Source: Chitinophagaceae bacterium (lineage in GTDB: Bacteria > Bacteroidota > Bacteroidia > Chitinophagales > Chitinophagaceae). Taken from it: a stretch of DNA of 64,000 bases. A program made the translations under genes and the position numbers. The stretch covers positions 62,001-126,000 of the forward strand of contig JAGFIS010000017.1 of NCBI GenBank assembly GCA_024103425.1, given 5' to 3'. How positions within the stretch are numbered: position 1 is the stretch's first letter; every line of letters starts with the position of its first letter. The notes beneath the pieces are model-generated. The model saw only the letters and a list, made by a program, of their open reading frames with translations. It was not told the origin of the DNA and made no database searches. Below, in pieces: positions 60,749-64,000 of this stretch.

Positions 60749-61405
60749 TCAGTATTTTTCCCCCGGTTTTATCAATTCAGGAAATTGTTGTTGAAAACGT
60801 TTTATTCTTGGAATGGACTCGTGGAGTACATAGGGATTTGAAGGATTCCTCTTTACAAAATCCTGGTGTTCGGGTTCTGCTTCCCAGAATTTAGTGAAAG
60901 CGACTAACTCTACCGCAATAGGTTTTTTGTACTTGCCTGACTGGTTGAGTTGTTGGATATAATCCATTGTTATTTTCTTTTCTGCCTCGTTGCGATAAAA
61001 AACTACTGAACGGTATTGTGCTCCGATGTCCGGTCCCTGACCGTTTACTTGTGTCGGATCCTGGGAGGCAAAATAGATTTTAAGAAGGGTAGGGTAGTCG
61101 ACCACTGTTGAGTCATAATATACATTCACCATTTCTGCGTGACAAGTCGGACCGGATCCTAAATCATAGTAGGTGGGATTGGGCTTTGTGCCACCTGCAT
61201 ATCCGGATACAGCTTCATATACCCCTTTCACACTTTCGAAGATGGCCTCTTCACACCAAAAACATCCGGCTGCGAATGTTGCCTCACTGAGTTTCAGTTT
61301 GGTAATTTTTTTCTGAGACAGAGTGCTTCTGAACGAGGGAGGATTCTGACTGCAGGATACAAGACTAAATGAAATTAGAGAGAAAAGAATCAGCAAATTT
61401 TTCAT
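60749..61405 (-). CDS. msrA: Peptide-methionine (S)-S-oxide reductase, lipoprotein form
   Basis: A 218-residue MsrA that repairs methionine-S-sulfoxide. A lipoprotein signal is present (LISFSLVSC, Cys near residue 19), so it acts outside the cytoplasm. The active-site motif is AAGCFWCEEAIFE near residue 46 (nucleophile Cys in GCFW). Other marks are VSGYAGGTKPNPTY near 67, GPTCHAEMVNVYYD near 85, DPTQVNGQGPDIGAQYRS near 116 and the C-terminal QQFPELIKPGEKY. No msrB is fused or adjacent. Confidence 0.94.
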   Translation of the reverse strand: MKNLLILFSLISFSLVSCSQNPPSFRSTLSQKKITKLKLSEATFAAGCFWCEEAIFESVKGVYEAVSGYAGGTKPNPTYYDLGSGPTCHAEMVNVYYDSTVVDYPTLLKIYFASQDPTQVNGQGPDIGAQYRSVVFYRNEAEKKITMDYIQQLNQSGKYKKPIAVELVAFTKFWEAEPEHQDFVKRNPSNPYVLHESIPRIKRFQQQFPELIKPGEKY

Positions 61406-61435
61406 AGAGCAAATTTATTAAAAGGCTTCTGTATA

Positions 61436-62449
61436 TCAGGTTACAAGTAAATTACAGCCTCTTATCAGGCTTGTATCACCTCTGCCTAACACTTCAAAGC
61501 TGCCGTCTCTGTATAGCTTACCTACGTCCTCCGTTGCTATAAAACTGCACGAATACGTGTTGGCGAGGTCAATAACATTAATCATACCTGAAGCGGGTTT
61601 ATAGCTGTCAGGCCTGATGATTGTTTTTAAAGGATCATAAGGATCACGAATACAAACTTTCATCCATGCAGGCGATTTAAAGATTCCATCTCCATACGAG
61701 TATGCCTGTGAAAGCAACTCCGTCATCCCATATTCGGAATGAACAGACTCTACATCAAAGCTGCCTTTCAAAAGATTATGTACTTCTTCCCGCACCATTT
61801 CTTTTCTCCTTCCTTTCATTCCTCCGGTTTCCATAATTATGGTTTTCTTCAGTCGTATCGAATAGGTTTCGGCAAATTCCAGAAGAGCAAAAGTGACCCC
61901 AAGCAGCATTGTCTTCGTACCCATAAATTCATTGTGCGCAAGGAGACGGTATACCTTCTTATAATCATTCAAATAAAATCCGCTGTAAGGATTGTAACTC
62001 GCTTTTATGAGTGCGTCAACCATCGCAACCAGAGATGAGTTTTGTCTTTCCAGATATCCGGGAAGCAGTCCTATTATGCAATAGCTCTGCGGGTTACCAT
62101 AAAACTTCCGGAAGCTCTCCATGAAACTTTTTTCATAAAGTTTCCATTTTCTTACATAGTGACGGCTTGTATCCTTACCGGTGGTACCGCTGCTTTCGAA
62201 AATAATTTCCGGATTAAATGAACCGGTTTTTATATCGTGAGTTTTAAAGAAAGAGATGGGGAGAAAAGGAATTGTTTGCAGACTGTTAATTTCATCGGGA
62301 TTTATCCCCAGCTGATCTACGTAATCTTTATAAATCTTATTTTGCTGATACTGAAAATGAAAAAGTCTCAGTGCCCTTTCTTCAAAATGGTAATAGGAAG
62401 TATTGAAAAGGTCCTGTTCGGCGGCTGATATTTCAGAATAGCTTTTCAG
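61436..62449 (-). CDS. LuxE-type acyl-protein synthetase, no standard start codon (CTG proposed)
   Basis: The frame is open from 61436 up to a stop at 62453-62455. Its first ATG (62122) would remove about 109 residues, including the adenylation loop EIIFESSGTTGKDTSRHY, which is clearly conserved. No ATG, GTG or TTG exists between the stop and 62122. The best candidate start is the CTG at 62449 (L)KSYSEISAAEQDLFNTS, giving 337 residues, the usual length for LuxE-like proteins of Bacteroidota (about 325-335). Further marks are QTIPFLPISFFKTHDIKTGS, METGGMKGRRKEM and EYGMTELLSQAY. These enzymes activate fatty acids as acyl-AMP. The substrate and partner are unknown. The gene is divergent from a lipoprotein gene. 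Confidence 0.8.
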   Translation of the reverse strand: MKSYSEISAAEQDLFNTSYYHFEERALRLFHFQYQQNKIYKDYVDQLGINPDEINSLQTIPFLPISFFKTHDIKTGSFNPEIIFESSGTTGKDTSRHYVRKWKLYEKSFMESFRKFYGNPQSYCIIGLLPGYLERQNSSLVAMVDALIKASYNPYSGFYLNDYKKVYRLLAHNEFMGTKTMLLGVTFALLEFAETYSIRLKKTIIMETGGMKGRRKEMVREEVHNLLKGSFDVESVHSEYGMTELLSQAYSYGDGIFKSPAWMKVCIRDPYDPLKTIIRPDSYKPASGMINVIDLANTYSCSFIATEDVGKLYRDGSFEVLGRGDTSLIRGCNLLVT

Positions 62450-62461
62450 CGGTTAAAGTTT

Positions 62462-62469
62462 TAAATTTG
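62462..62469 (+). promoter_or_regulatory. Candidate -7 element (TAAATTTG) of the 62487 lipoprotein gene
   Basis: Exact TAnnTTTG, 17 bases before the ATG at 62487, in the divergent spacer shared with the LuxE-like gene. No good -33 box. Confidence 0.45.
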
Positions 62470-62486
62470 GCTATTAAAATACAAAG

Positions 62487-62924
62487 ATGAGGAACAAACT
62501 AATTATTCTGCTCGGAGTATTAATATTTATGAGCTGCGGAAAGGAGAAATTTGATTCCACACCCAGCCTTAAATTTCAAAGTGTTAATACTAAGGATCTT
62601 CACCGCCAGGAGTTGCTTCGGTTTACTTTTTCCTTTACTGATAAGGAAGGAGACCTTGGAGATTCTATCTATGTAGAGAAGATTGTTCCGAATTGTCCGG
62701 CCAGTGGGTTTGAACAATGGTACCCTATACCGTCCTTCCCGTCCTCTTCCAATCAGTCAGGTGAGATAGCTGTGACATTCGGCTATAACGTGACAGGATA
62801 TTCGGATATATTAGGCCCCAGATGTACAGGAGACGATACTGCAGTCTTCCGTTTTGTTCTAAGAGATGAAATGGGCAATACCAGCGATACAGTTGTATCG
62901 CCCCCGATTATAATTTATAAATAA
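62487..62924 (+). CDS. Lipoprotein of unknown function (145 aa)
   Basis: The signal peptide ends with lipobox FMSC (Cys near residue 17). The mature part, about 125 residues, is all-beta in appearance: SLKFQSVNTKDLHRQELLRFTFSFTDKEGDLGDSIYVEKIV, then FVLRDEMGNTSDTVVSPPI at the end. The pattern FTDKEGDLGDS followed by a second RDxMGNxSDT strand looks like a calcium-binding or Ig-like domain repeated in Bacteroidota surface lipoproteins. No function can be given. An M42 aminopeptidase gene follows after 70 bases. Confidence 0.8.
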   Translation: MRNKLIILLGVLIFMSCGKEKFDSTPSLKFQSVNTKDLHRQELLRFTFSFTDKEGDLGDSIYVEKIVPNCPASGFEQWYPIPSFPSSSNQSGEIAVTFGYNVTGYSDILGPRCTGDDTAVFRFVLRDEMGNTSDTVVSPPIIIYK

Positions 62925-62994
62925 CAAGGTTTTAAGCTACCGTGTCGGCTGTCTTGGATTTTCATTATAAAAACTACTGAATCAAATATTTTAT

Positions 62995-64000
62995 ATGGCT
63001 AAAAGCAAAAGCAATTTTTCGCTAACAAAGCAATCACTGGATTTCCTCAAGGATTATATCAACAATTTTTCTCCCGTAGGGGCAGAATACAAGGGACAGA
63101 AGTTGTGGCTTGACTATATCACGAAGTATGTAGATGAAACCTTTACCGATCCATATGGAACGGCTGTTGGGGTAGTGAATCCCGGACAGAAGTTTAAAGT
63201 CGTCATTGAAGCACACGCGGATGAAATCAGCTGGTTTGTTAACTACATCAGTAAGGATGGTTTTATTTATCTGAAGAGGAACGGAGGGGTGGATCATCAG
63301 ATTGCTCCATCGCAACGAGTTATTATCCACGGAAAGAAAGGTCCGGTTAAAGCTGTTTTCGGATGGCCGGCTATTCATACCAGGGCAGGGAAAGATGATA
63401 AAGATTTTATACCTAAGATTGAAAAGTTGTTTCTGGATTGCGGTGCAAGAAGCGCGAAGGAAGTTGAGAAGCTTGGGATCAGAGTAGGGTCTGTTGTTAC
63501 TTATGTGGATGGGTTTGAAGAACTGGCCTACGATAATTATGCAGCCCGCGCTTTTGATAACAGGATTGGTGGTTTTATGATATCACAAGTCGCTCGTTTA
63601 CTGAAGGAAGAGAAGAAGAGACTGCCATATACTTTATATATAGTTAATGCGGTTCAGGAAGAAATCGGGCTCAGAGGGGCAGAAATGATTGCAAGGAGAA
63701 TTAAGCCTGATGTTGCTATTATAACAGATGTTACGCATGATACGAATACGCCGATGGTCAACAAGCATCTTCAGGGAGATTGTTCGTGTGGTAAAGGTCC
63801 GGTACTGACACATGGACCCGCAGTACATAACAAATTACTAGACTTCCTCGAAGAAACTGCGAAGAAGAATAAGATCGATGTGCAGTTTGCTGCAGTAAGC
63901 AGGAGTACAGGAACGGATACAGATTCCTTCGCCTATGCAAATGACGGCTGCCCTTCAGCTCTGATTTCAATCCCTCTAAGGTATATGCACACAACTGTAG
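62995..64000 (+). CDS. M42 family aminopeptidase (cut by right window edge)
   Basis: The frame starts with ATG at 62995 (MAKSKSNFSLTKQSLDFL) and is open to the edge, 335 complete codons. It is a cytosolic M42 metallopeptidase related to glutamyl aminopeptidase and FrvX. Zinc ligands and catalytic residues visible are His and Asp in EAHADEISWF near residue 68, Asp in FDNRIGGF near 187, the Glu pair in VQEEIGLRG near 221, Asp in ITDVTHDTNTP near 243 and the last His in RYMHTTV near 332. Only the final helix or so is missing. M42 enzymes form large tetrahedral shells that clear short peptides. Confidence 0.93.
   Translation, partial: MAKSKSNFSLTKQSLDFLKDYINNFSPVGAEYKGQKLWLDYITKYVDETFTDPYGTAVGVVNPGQKFKVVIEAHADEISWFVNYISKDGFIYLKRNGGVDHQIAPSQRVIIHGKKGPVKAVFGWPAIHTRAGKDDKDFIPKIEKLFLDCGARSAKEVEKLGIRVGSVVTYVDGFEELAYDNYAARAFDNRIGGFMISQVARLLKEEKKRLPYTLYIVNAVQEEIGLRGAEMIARRIKPDVAIITDVTHDTNTPMVNKHLQGDCSCGKGPVLTHGPAVHNKLLDFLEETAKKNKIDVQFAAVSRSTGTDTDSFAYANDGCPSALISIPLRYMHTTV

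Overview
The window looks like chromosomal DNA of a Bacteroidota bacterium, most like the Chitinophagales/Sphingobacteriales side of the phylum. The evidence is internal. Promoters carry the phylum-specific TTTG / TAnnTTTG pair. There are many Bacteroidota-type lipoproteins and TlpA, DUF4836 and DUF1573 proteins, a putative type IX secretion tail, a GldM-like fragment, a long NusB, a standalone HsdR-N protein and the cluster miaB / sigma-54 activator / lptE / secG. Nearly all genes are ordinary housekeeping or envelope genes. I see no prophage, no intact insertion sequence, no CRISPR array and no recognisable defence island.

Layout. Positions 1-3356 (minus) hold two tandem amidohydrolase genes, the first cut by the window edge. 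3431-9968 (plus) holds deoC, a SPOR-domain protein, an M20 amidohydrolase, a malic enzyme with a phosphotransacetylase-like tail, and an MlaE/MlaF-type lipid ABC pair. 9984-13960 holds a conserved hypothetical, thymidine kinase, a decayed GxxExxY gene with a degenerate inverted-repeat block, and a two-domain peptidoglycan hydrolase (GHL10 plus PGRP amidase). 14173-17180 holds an AT-rich orphan lipoprotein followed by ccmB, ccmC and a ccmD-like gene. 17210-22587 holds glutamate dehydrogenase, an HsdR-N protein, AMP nucleosidase, a fused DppD-DppF ATPase and a YedK/HMCES protein. 22672-24865 (minus) is a stress operon of two universal stress proteins and a CBS protein.

25072-31835 (plus) is miaB, a sigma-54 activator, lptE, a hypothetical, secG, mltG and a YihY/BrkB membrane protein. 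31827-38000 holds a GNAT enzyme, a GldM-C-like secreted protein, a small orphan, an OmpH/Skp-like chaperone, an APC permease, isoaspartyl peptidase and a FemAB/GNAT-like protein. 37913-43916 (minus) holds an M1 metallopeptidase, a polyprenyl sugar transferase with an oxidoreductase partner, and an L,D-transpeptidase-like protein. 44459-50663 holds a thiolase and the operon hisS / DUF4836 lipoprotein / ABC ATPase / permease. 50937-53805 is a PstS-like lipoprotein plus TPR cluster. 53987-56357 is nusB / DUF1573 / yajC / coaE. The right end holds a TlpA-type thioredoxin, tRNA-Thr(CGT), an SGNH hydrolase with a sorting-type tail, a DUF6580-like membrane protein, msrA, a LuxE-type acyl-protein synthetase whose reading frame extends well upstream of its first ATG, a lipoprotein, and an M42 aminopeptidase cut by the edge.

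Functionally the window is weighted toward the envelope: outer-membrane lipid and LPS traffic (MlaEF, LptE, Skp), peptidoglycan cleavage (GHL10-PGRP, MltG, L,D-transpeptidase), lipoproteins, cytochrome c maturation and Sec accessories (SecG, YajC). No wholly new system is evident. The points most worth a second look are the extended LuxE frame with no standard start codon, the GHL10-PGRP fusion, the decayed GxxExxY/inverted-repeat locus, the ABC ATPase with an altered signature and no H-loop histidine, the receiver-less sigma-54 activator with GSFTGA, the free-standing GldM-C-like protein, and several promoters that decide gene starts.
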